A stretch of 64,000 nucleotides of DNA. Origin: Bifidobacterium santillanense. GTDB taxonomy: Bacteria; Actinomycetota; Actinomycetes; Actinomycetales; Bifidobacteriaceae. Position 1 is the first letter of the stretch, and each line of letters begins with the position of its first letter. The DNA lies in the NCBI RefSeq assembly GCF_018555385.1, contig NZ_JAFEJS010000001.1, forward strand, positions 434,001-498,000. Direction: 5' to 3'. The notes below the pieces were generated by a model. That model did no database searches and was not told the DNA's origin. It was given only the letters and a program-made list of their open reading frames with translations. The position numbers were made by a program, and so were the translations under genes. Of this stretch, positions 1 to 6,589 are shown piece by piece.

Positions 1-989
1 GGTCGAGGAGACGCCGAAGACGACGAACTGAACCATTTGGGCAGTTTCGCCGGAGCCTGCGCCAGCAGGGTGCCCGCGAAGATGAGGGCGCATCCGAGGT
101 ATCCGCGCGGCGTCATCACCTCGCCGAGGAAGACGGCGCCGCCGACCACGGAGAAGAACGATTCGAGGCTCATCAGCAGGCTCGCGCGCGTGGGCGGCAC
201 CCACTGCTGGCCCACCACCTGCAGCGTGTAGGCGATGCCCACCGAGCCGATGCCCGCGTAGACGATGGGCGGCCATGCGGCCAGCGCGCCGGACCAGTCG
301 ATCGACCCCTCGAAGGCCGAGCCGATCCAGCTCAGGACGGCCGTGGTGCAGAACTGGACGAACGAGAGCGTCAGCGCGTCGACGCGGGCGCCGAGCTCGT
401 CGATGACGAGGATGTGCACGGCGAACAGGACCGCGGTGAACAGCAGCAGCAGATCGGCCAATCCCAGCGAGCCGAAGCCGTCGGTGATGCACAGGAAGTA
501 GAATCCGGCGACCGCGAGGACGACCGCGACGCCGACAAGGACGCCGATGCGCCGGTGCAGGAACGCGAAGGCGAGCAGCGGGACCATCACGATGTACAGG
601 GCCGTGAGGAACCCGGCGCGGCCGGCCGACTTGCCGTACAGGATGCCGTACTGCTGCAGGGTGCTCGCCGTGAACAGGACGACGCCGCAGAGCACGCCCA
701 CGGCGACGGGGCTGGAGAGCGGGTTAGCGCGACGGGTCGGCGAAGCGGGCGACGGCTTTCCGCCCCTCTCCCCCGACGAGGCCGCGGCGCCGTCCGACGC
801 ATGCGTGCGGCGGGCGCGCAGGACGAGCATCACCGGCAGCAGCGACAGGGCGCCGAGCGTGAATCTCGTGGCGTTGAAGAACAGCGGCGTGACCGCGTCC
901 ATGCCCTGCACCTGCGCGACGAACGCGAACCCCCAGATCAGCGCGCATGCCACGAGGCACAGCATTCCCACGATTTCCTGTCTTCTCAT
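1..989 (-). CDS. EamA/DMT-family transporter, 3' end cut by window edge
   Basis: Inner-membrane drug/metabolite transporter of the EamA family; the substrate cannot be told from sequence. About 329 residues are visible with no stop before the window edge. The first helix carries ALIWGFAFVAQ, typical of these carriers, and roughly ten hydrophobic segments form two EamA repeats; the second repeat contains ESFFSVVGGAVFLGE, a characteristic signature. A polar loop of about 35 residues rich in Ser/Gly/Arg separates helices 2 and 3. The ATG at 989 is preceded by GGAGACC at suitable spacing. The last residues seen are Ser-rich and probably near the natural C-terminus. Confidence 0.85.
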   Translation of the reverse strand, partial: MRRQEIVGMLCLVACALIWGFAFVAQVQGMDAVTPLFFNATRFTLGALSLLPVMLVLRARRTHASDGAAASSGERGGKPSPASPTRRANPLSSPVAVGVLCGVVLFTASTLQQYGILYGKSAGRAGFLTALYIVMVPLLAFAFLHRRIGVLVGVAVVLAVAGFYFLCITDGFGSLGLADLLLLFTAVLFAVHILVIDELGARVDALTLSFVQFCTTAVLSWIGSAFEGSIDWSGALAAWPPIVYAGIGSVGIAYTLQVVGQQWVPPTRASLLMSLESFFSVVGGAVFLGEVMTPRGYLGCALIFAGTLLAQAPAKLPKWFSSSSSASPR

Positions 990-1024
990 AGGTCTCCAAC
1001 CTAGCGCCGGGCCGTTTCGACGCG

Positions 1025-1053
1025 AAAAGGCCCGACCACATGGTGGTCGGGCC
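1025..1053 (-). terminator. Rho-independent terminator after the Bax-inhibitor-like gene
   Basis: An 11-bp perfect stem (1029-1039 with 1043-1053, loop ATG) is followed on the minus strand by TTTT. It lies between the 3' end of the BI-1-like gene at 1107 and the start of the transporter at 989, so it separates their transcripts. Confidence 0.85.
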
Positions 1054-1106
1054 CGCATGACCGTCACGATCCGACGGTCGAACGTACCGGTCTTTCCGGA
1101 ACGGGA

Positions 1107-1997
1107 TCAGTCCCTGCTGCCGAACAGCTGGAGGATGTACAGGAACATGTTCACGAAGTCGAGGTACAGGTTCAGCGCGCACAGGATGGAGATCTTCCTG
1201 ATCATCTCCGGGCCCTGCGCCTCGTACTGGGCGAACAGGGCGCGGGTGGACTGCGCGTCGTACATGGTCATGCCGGCGAACAGGATCAGACCGATCGCGC
1301 ACATGACCTGGGTCATGCCGGAGACGCCGGGGATGAGCATGAGCACGAACTGGGAGACGACGAGCACGATCAGACCGACCATGAGGATCGGGCCGAACTT
1401 GAGCATGTCGAACTTGGTGGTGAGGCTGAACATCGTCAGCGCGAAGAAGAACGCGGCGGTGATGCCGAGTGCGACGCCGATCGATCCGAGATCATAGACC
1501 ATGAAGATCGAGCTCAGGGTGAAGCCCATGAGCGCGGCGTACACGTAGAACATGACGCGCGCGGAGGTCGCGCTCATCCTCATGATGCGCGCGCCGAGCG
1601 CGATGGCCAGACCGATCTGCGCGATGCACAGGGCGATCATGCCGAGCATGCCGGTGGTCATGAGGAAGGCGTAGTACAGGCCGGTGGCCTGACCGAGCAC
1701 CGCGACCACGGCCGTGACGATCAGGCCGATGGTCATCTCGCCATAGGCCTTGGTGACGGAGGCGCGGCGCGCTTCGTCGTAGGAATAGGCGACCTGGCCG
1801 TCGATCGCGGCGCCGCCGGCCGCGCCGTTGCCGGCGTAGGCGTACTGGGGCTGGCCGTACGGCTGCTGGTACTGCGGCTGCTGGTTCGCGTACTGGTACT
1901 GCCGGTACTGCGGCTGTGCGCCGTACCCGGTGTTGAGATTGCTGCCGCCCTGCGGCTCGTAGTTCGGATTGGGCTGGGGCTGCTGACCGAATGTCAT
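1107..1997 (-). CDS. Bax inhibitor-1/YccA-like membrane protein
   Basis: Membrane protein of the BI-1/TMBIM family; in bacteria members are proposed calcium-leak or protease-modulating proteins, and the role here is not established. 296 residues: residues 1-60 are rich in Gln, Pro, Asn and Tyr and lack a signal peptide, followed by seven hydrophobic segments and a C-terminal LYLDFVNMFLYILQLFG, a family hallmark. I prefer the ATG at 1997 over one at 2027, because AAAAGGAG sits six bases upstream of 1997. It appears monocistronic, with a terminator downstream and a long hairpin upstream. Confidence 0.88.
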   Translation of the reverse strand: MTFGQQPQPNPNYEPQGGSNLNTGYGAQPQYRQYQYANQQPQYQQPYGQPQYAYAGNGAAGGAAIDGQVAYSYDEARRASVTKAYGEMTIGLIVTAVVAVLGQATGLYYAFLMTTGMLGMIALCIAQIGLAIALGARIMRMSATSARVMFYVYAALMGFTLSSIFMVYDLGSIGVALGITAAFFFALTMFSLTTKFDMLKFGPILMVGLIVLVVSQFVLMLIPGVSGMTQVMCAIGLILFAGMTMYDAQSTRALFAQYEAQGPEMIRKISILCALNLYLDFVNMFLYILQLFGSRD

Positions 1998-2080
1998 GAT
2001 GGCTCCTTTTGTATGCGTTCCACCCATACTAGGGGAACAAAGCTTACGATTTCATGAATACGTTCGCTCTGGACGTACCG

Positions 2081-2136
2081 CGCGCATGGTCGGCGGACCC
2101 GTTTCCGTATGGATTCGGGTCCGCCGACCATGCGCG
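2081..2136. repeat. Perfect 21-bp inverted repeat, 14-base loop
   Basis: Arms 2081-2101 and 2116-2136 are perfectly complementary and enclose a 14-base loop. The element sits between the 3' end of the glycosyltransferase gene (2202) and the BI-1 gene start (1997), both on the minus strand. It may terminate the former, but no uridine run follows. A second long hairpin with the same loop length is at 5550-5601. Confidence 0.8.
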
Positions 2137-2201
2137 GACGGGCGTTCCGTCGGGCGTACGGGCCGCAGGTCGCCGTCCGCCCTTTCCCGGCCACGACCGT
2201 C

Positions 2202-4427
2202 CTACTCGCTCAGGTCGTAGATGGTCACGCCGTCCACGGTCTGGGCCTCGTAGTTCTCGGCCACCCAGGAGGCGATCTCGCTGGCGGCGTCGGAGCCGCC
2301 CAGCTGGTTGCCTCCCATGCCGCCGCCGGAGATGTAGTAGTGGATGAGCCCCTGCTTCACGTAGCTCTTGAACTGCTCGAGGGTGGGCGCGGGGTCGGAC
2401 CCGTTGAATCCGCCGATGGCCATGACGGCCTCCTCGCTGGCGAGCTGATAGCTGGCCGCGTTCTGCGAGCCGGTGGTGGCCGCCGCCCAGCGGTACTGGT
2501 CGGCGTCCTTCTGGAGCAGGGAGACGACCTCGCTGCTGGCGGTGCCGCCGCCGAGCAGACCGCCGCCCATGCCGCCGCGGCCCCCGGGACCGTTCTGGGA
2601 GTTCTGGGATTCGCCGGAGCCGTCGGACTGGGACTGGCCATCGGAGGACTGGTCGTTCTGGTCGTCCTGGCCGTCGGAGGACTGGCCCGGCATGCCCATG
2701 CCGCCGCCGGGACCTCCCTGGCCTCCGGGGCCGCCCATGCCGCCGCCGGGACCACCGCCCATGCCGGTGGAGTTGGTGACGTTCGGACCGGCCGTGACGA
2801 TCGAGCCGGTATGCCCGGTGGAGACGGTGTACGCGGTCCATGCCAGCGGACCGGCCATCAGCGCCACCGCGGCGAGCGCGCCGCCCACGACGCCCATGAC
2901 GGAGATCATGCGGGTCATGCGCTCCGTGCGCAGGAAGCGCATGTCGCGCATCGGCACCGCGGCCGCGGCGGCGACGATGAGCAGCAGCGTGGCGACGAGG
3001 CCCGCGGCCATCACGACGTACTTCAGCCAGGGCAGCCAGGTGGATCGGCCGAGCAGTTCGACGGCCCAGAACGTGTTGACGAGCGTGAGGAGCGCGGCGA
3101 CAGCGCGGGCCCAGAACAGGTCGCGCTTGGACCACAGCCCCGCGAGCGCGATGGCTACGAGCGCGGCGACCGCCGGCGCGAGGGCGACGGTGTAGTACTG
3201 GTGGAAGATGCCGGCCATGAAGCTGAAGGTGAGCCAGGTGACGACGAGCCAGGAGCCCCATGCGAGGACGTTGGCGCGGCGCAGGTCGGTGCGCAGGCTG
3301 TGGCGGGCGACGATCAGGCCGATGGCGATGCCGACGAAGGCGATGGGCGCGAGCCATGCGATCTGCCCGCCGTACTCGCCGTCGAACAGTCGGCTCAGGC
3401 CGGTCTGCCCCCACATGCCGCCGGCGTTGCCTCCGCCGCCGCCACCGCCCACGACGGCGCCGGTCTCGTTGCCGGTGATGCGTCCGAGGCCGTTGTAGCT
3501 GAATGTCAGCTCGAGGAACGAGTCAGTCTGCGAGCCGCCGATGTAGGGGCGGGAGCCGGACGGCACGATGACCGTCAGCGCGACCCACCATCCGGCGGAC
3601 ACGATCACGGACGCCACTGCGACGAAGCCGTCGACGATGCGCCTGACGATGCCCGTGGGCGAGGCGACGAGGAAGGCGAGCGCGAAGCCGGGCACGACGA
3701 GGAAGACCTGCATCTGCTTGGTGAGGAAGCCGAGGCCGATGCACGCGCCGGCGAGCGCCATCCACAGGGTGCGTCTGCGGTTGCCGACGCGCGTGGCCGG
3801 GTATTCGAGCGAGCGCAGGACGGCGGCGGTGGCGCAGGTCATGAGGAGCACGAGGAGCGCGTCGGGGTTGTTGAAGCGGAACATGAGCGCAGCGACCGGC
3901 GTGGTGGCGAGGACGAGTCCGGCGATGACGCCGGCCCAGTTGCCCCACGCGCGCCGGACGGTGGCGTAGAGGATCCAGACGCTCGCCATGCCGCACAGGG
4001 CCTCGGGCAGGAGGATGGCGAAGGAGCTCAGGCCGAACACGCGCACGGACAGGGCCATGAGCCAGATGGCTGCCGGCGGCTTGTCGACGGTGATGGCGTT
4101 GCCGGAGTCGAGCGAGCCCCACAGGAAGGCCCACCAGTCCTGGGAGCCGGCCTGCGCGGCGGCGGAATAGAACTCGTTGGCGTATCCGGATGCGGTGAGG
4201 TTGACGAACATGATGATGGCGGTCAGGCCCATCATGCCGCCGAATCCGATCCAGTCGGCGGTGGTGCGGCGCTCGGCCGCGTTGGACCGCACGGTGCGGA
4301 CGGATCGGGTGTCGACGAATCGTCCGGCAGGCATGGGGGCGCCGGAGTCCGGGCGGTGGTATCGGCCGTGCGTGTCCGCGGGTGCGGGGCGGCTCGATGG
4401 GATGGCCGATGTGGTTGCGGTGGTCAT
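2202..4427 (-). CDS. GT39/ArnT-like polyprenyl-phosphate-dependent glycosyltransferase (YkcB-like)
   Basis: Integral membrane glycosyltransferase expected to move a sugar from a polyprenyl-phosphate donor onto an extracytoplasmic acceptor. 741 residues: a cytosolic tail to about residue 60, then many membrane helices. The first outer loop has NEFYSAAAQAGS and ITVDKPP (Asp115), the ArnT/PMT catalytic signature. After the last helix comes a Gly/Pro/Met-rich and Gln/Ser/Asp-rich linker, then a C-terminal extracellular domain seen in Bacillus YkcB relatives. The neighbouring GT2 gene (4532) matches YkcC and would make the lipid-linked donor. The ATG at 4427 follows AAAGGA at a rather long spacing of 12. 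Confidence 0.85.
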   Translation of the reverse strand: MTTATTSAIPSSRPAPADTHGRYHRPDSGAPMPAGRFVDTRSVRTVRSNAAERRTTADWIGFGGMMGLTAIIMFVNLTASGYANEFYSAAAQAGSQDWWAFLWGSLDSGNAITVDKPPAAIWLMALSVRVFGLSSFAILLPEALCGMASVWILYATVRRAWGNWAGVIAGLVLATTPVAALMFRFNNPDALLVLLMTCATAAVLRSLEYPATRVGNRRRTLWMALAGACIGLGFLTKQMQVFLVVPGFALAFLVASPTGIVRRIVDGFVAVASVIVSAGWWVALTVIVPSGSRPYIGGSQTDSFLELTFSYNGLGRITGNETGAVVGGGGGGGNAGGMWGQTGLSRLFDGEYGGQIAWLAPIAFVGIAIGLIVARHSLRTDLRRANVLAWGSWLVVTWLTFSFMAGIFHQYYTVALAPAVAALVAIALAGLWSKRDLFWARAVAALLTLVNTFWAVELLGRSTWLPWLKYVVMAAGLVATLLLIVAAAAAVPMRDMRFLRTERMTRMISVMGVVGGALAAVALMAGPLAWTAYTVSTGHTGSIVTAGPNVTNSTGMGGGPGGGMGGPGGQGGPGGGMGMPGQSSDGQDDQNDQSSDGQSQSDGSGESQNSQNGPGGRGGMGGGLLGGGTASSEVVSLLQKDADQYRWAAATTGSQNAASYQLASEEAVMAIGGFNGSDPAPTLEQFKSYVKQGLIHYYISGGGMGGNQLGGSDAASEIASWVAENYEAQTVDGVTIYDLSE

Positions 4428-4531
4428 TGGTGTGATGTGTCCTTTGTCATGGGTCCGCGGCCGACGCGTCCGGGCGCGCGGGGCCGTCGGTTTCGTGGGT
4501 TCTTCCTGTCCCGTTGCCGGGTGCGGCGCCG

Positions 4532-5290
4532 TCAGACGGCCGCGGCGAGACGCATGCGTCCCAGCGTGCCGTTCATGCGCCACATGCCCTTGAGGTCCTT
4601 CTTGACGGTGTCGGGGATGTTCACGGTGCTGCCCGGGTCCTCGACCCAGCGGACGGGGAACTCGTACATGCGCATGCCGGTCGCCTGGGCCAGCAGCAGC
4701 ATCTCGGTGTCGAAGAACCATTCGTCGTCCTGGATGTAGGGCAGCAGGTGCCGGGCGGCGGCCGAGGTCATGGCCTTGAATCCGCACTGGGCGTCGTGGA
4801 AGGCGGCGCCGAGCAGGACGCGCAGCATGCCGTTGTAGGTGCGGGAGATAAACTCGCGCTTGGCGGAGCGGGTCACTTCGGATTCGTCGAAGAGGCGGCA
4901 TCCGAAGGAGACGTCGGCGTATCCGTAGACGAGGGATCCGACGAGCGTTCCGGTCTGGGAGATGTCGGTGGACAGGTCGACGTCCATGTAGGCGACGACC
5001 CTGGCGAGCGACTCGCCCCAGGCGAGCTTGAGGGCGCGGCCGCGGCCCTTGCGCGCGATGCGCACGGCGCGCACGCGGCCCGGGTACTGGGAGGCGAGGC
5101 GCGCGGCGATGGGCCAGGTGTCGTCGGTGCTGGCGTTGTCGGCGATGACGATCTGCCAGGTGTAGGCCCATCCCTCGATCTGGCTGGAGGCCAGATGGTT
5201 CATCAGGATGGTGACCGATTCGGCGAGCTGCTCCTGCTCGTTGTAGACGGGGATGACGATGTCGGCGTCCACGGTGCGCGGCCGGCCCAC
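4532..5290 (-). CDS. GT2 polyprenyl-phosphate sugar synthase (YkcC-like), 5' end interrupted by amber codon
   Basis: Family 2 glycosyltransferase predicted to make the polyprenyl-phosphate hexose used by the downstream GT39 protein. From GTG at 5290 it is 252 residues with DIVIPVYNEQEQL at the N-terminus, ADNASTDDT, and the metal-binding DVDLSTD. There is no C-terminal membrane helix. The natural start looks like ATG 5392, reading MSTATTTPAAATPQPRTVA, but a TAG follows as codon 20 (5333-5335) and the frame then stays open. The catalytic domain lies wholly after the stop, so a product from GTG 5290 could still work, although that codon lacks a clear ribosome-binding site. A sequencing error or a recent nonsense mutation are alternatives. 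Confidence 0.75.
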   Translation of the reverse strand: MGRPRTVDADIVIPVYNEQEQLAESVTILMNHLASSQIEGWAYTWQIVIADNASTDDTWPIAARLASQYPGRVRAVRIARKGRGRALKLAWGESLARVVAYMDVDLSTDISQTGTLVGSLVYGYADVSFGCRLFDESEVTRSAKREFISRTYNGMLRVLLGAAFHDAQCGFKAMTSAAARHLLPYIQDDEWFFDTEMLLLAQATGMRMYEFPVRWVEDPGSTVNIPDTVKKDLKGMWRMNGTLGRMRLAAAV

Positions 5291-5332
5291 GCGCTCGACG
5301 ATCTCGGGCGCGGGGACGCGGAACGCGGCGTC

Positions 5333-5335
5333 CTA
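5333..5335 (-). other. In-frame TAG at codon 20 of the GT2 reading frame
   Basis: On the minus strand the frame reads ATG (5392-5390), nineteen sense codons, TAG, then continues in frame into the GT2 catalytic domain. A single C-to-T change in CAG would explain it. Confidence 0.85.
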
Positions 5336-5477
5336 GGCGACGGTTCTGGGCTGCGGTGTCGCGGCAGCTGGCGTTGTGGTTGCGGTGCTCATGGCTACTA
5401 TGGAACCGCCGCTTCCCTAGCGGCGTCTTAGCCGCACGTGAAGCGTACCCGGCAGTCGCGGGGAAAAGCCCTGCAGG

Positions 5478-5499
5478 TTTCCTGAACGCTTTCTGAATG
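5478..5499. promoter_or_regulatory. Tandem 11-bp direct repeat upstream of the GT2 gene
   Basis: GTTTCCTGAAC and GCTTTCTGAAT lie head to tail with an 11-base period, the arrangement bound by OmpR/PhoP-type response regulators. The site lies about 85-105 bases upstream of the original GT2 start at 5392. The regulator is unknown. Confidence 0.4.
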
Positions 5500-5549
5500 C
5501 GGATGGCCGGGGTGTTGGTCCTCCCCGGAGATGGAGATCCGATCGCGAA

Positions 5550-5601
5550 GGGCGGTCGGGTACGGATGATGAAGCAGATCCCCATCCGTACCCGACCGCC
5601 C
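5550..5601. repeat. Perfect 19-bp inverted repeat, 14-base loop
   Basis: Arms 5550-5568 and 5583-5601 are perfectly complementary with a 14-base loop. The hairpin lies downstream (minus strand) of the 23-residue ORF at 5670-5741 and upstream of the GT2 gene. It could terminate the small transcript, but no T tract follows. Confidence 0.8.
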
Positions 5602-5669
5602 TACATCATTGATGCTCCGACTGGTGCGATCGGCGCCGATACCGACAAGGTCGGTTCGTGACATGTTCG

Positions 5670-5741
5670 CTATTCGTTGAGATGCTGGACGGCGTAGTCG
5701 GCCGACTGCCCCGGTTGCTGGGCGATGTTCTGATCGGTCAT
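5670..5741 (-). CDS. Possible 23-residue peptide ORF
   Basis: ATG at 5741 to TAG at 5670-5672 encodes a hydrophilic 23-residue peptide starting MTDQNIAQQPG and ending AVQHLNE, without Cys or a hydrophobic stretch. AGAAAGAAG lies 5-6 bases upstream as a possible ribosome-binding site. It is divergent from the membrane-anchored LuxR-type gene, and a hairpin at 5550-5601 closes the region downstream. I do not recognise it; a signalling peptide or chance ORF are both possible. Confidence 0.35.
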   Translation of the reverse strand: MTDQNIAQQPGQSADYAVQHLNE

Positions 5742-5909
5742 GGTGGCTTCTTTCTCTCGTGCGCGGACCTGCGCGGTACGTCTTCGACGCTACCGGGGCG
5801 GGGACGGGAGCGTCAGTGTACGAACGGACCTTTTCGTCTGCCCGTTCGGGCGAGCGCAGCGGGACGGACGCGCCCGCATGTCCAATGGCACGCGACGCGG
5901 CGACGGCAA

Positions 5910-5915
5910 TACAGT
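5910..5915 (+). promoter_or_regulatory. -10 hexamer TACAGT, leaderless start of the LuxR-type gene
   Basis: TACAGT ends seven bases before the ATG at 5923, which would place the transcription start at or next to the start codon. There is no Shine-Dalgarno sequence, consistent with a leaderless message. Confidence 0.5.
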
Positions 5916-5922
5916 GGATGTC

Positions 5923-6540
5923 ATGAGCAGCGAGAGGAAGAGAAACGGATCGTCGACGCCCCGGCACGGCGGTCCGGTAGACCGCACGGGCGGGCGAGGC
6001 CGGATCGACGTTCGCGACGGGGCCCGCGAGGAGCCGAACGACGAGGTGACGGTGCGCACGCGGCGCTGGTGCTCGTTCGTCATGATCCCCGTCGCAGCGC
6101 TGGCGTGTCTGGCGCAGTGTTCGTACGCGGCGATGCAGTACACGGCGCATCCGGCGGGGGCGATGTACGCGTGGATGATCGCCGCGACGCTGCTGGCACT
6201 CGTCCTGCCGTTCGTGCTGGTCCTGCGCGACCGGCATCCCGAAGCGGTGTTCTGGGTCTCGTGCGCGATCGTGCTGGTCTTCCCGTACGACTCGATGCTC
6301 GCCCTGATGGCGATGACGTCGCCGCGGGCGCGGGCGCTGCTCGACTCGCTGCCCGGGCGCGAGCGCGAGGCGGTGCTGCTCGCGGCCGAGGGGTTCACGA
6401 ACGCGCAGATCGCCGAACGCATGTTCATCTCCGAGCGCACGGCGAAGGCGCATCTGTCGTCGGCGGCGGACAAGCTCGCGATGGGCCGCGTGCAGATGGC
6501 GCGTCTGGTGGAGCGCGCGGACCTGCCGGCGCGGCCGTGA
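5923..6540 (+). CDS. Membrane-anchored LuxR-type HTH regulator
   Basis: 205 residues. Three hydrophobic segments (about 50-72, 80-101 and 108-131) precede a C-terminal LuxR/NarL HTH (about 140-200) with LPGREREAVLLAAEGFTNAQ and SERTAKAHLSSAADKL. There is no receiver or ligand-binding domain, so the membrane part is presumably the sensor. The N-terminal 49 residues are Arg/Gly-rich. Upstream in-frame ATG codons at 5740 and 5878 exist, but 5923 fits a leaderless promoter. The only divergent neighbour is the 23-residue ORF. The target genes are unknown. Confidence 0.8.
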   Translation: MSSERKRNGSSTPRHGGPVDRTGGRGRIDVRDGAREEPNDEVTVRTRRWCSFVMIPVAALACLAQCSYAAMQYTAHPAGAMYAWMIAATLLALVLPFVLVLRDRHPEAVFWVSCAIVLVFPYDSMLALMAMTSPRARALLDSLPGREREAVLLAAEGFTNAQIAERMFISERTAKAHLSSAADKLAMGRVQMARLVERADLPARP

Positions 6541-6589
6541 AGCCCCGCGCGCTGCTAGGCTGGAGAGGCAACGACGTCCGGGAGGATAT

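Noticed and set aside
2109-4739. Long plus-strand open frame of 876 codons opposite the GT39 gene
   Set aside because: Antisense shadow caused by high GC; composition is Gly/Ala/Val/Arg-rich with no recognisable domain.
2202-5585. A single 1127-codon open frame on the minus strand running through both glycosyltransferase genes
   Set aside because: Only the part from 4427 down reads as a protein family; upstream it is an out-of-frame shadow of the GT2 gene with Arg/His-rich nonsense composition. It is not a fusion.
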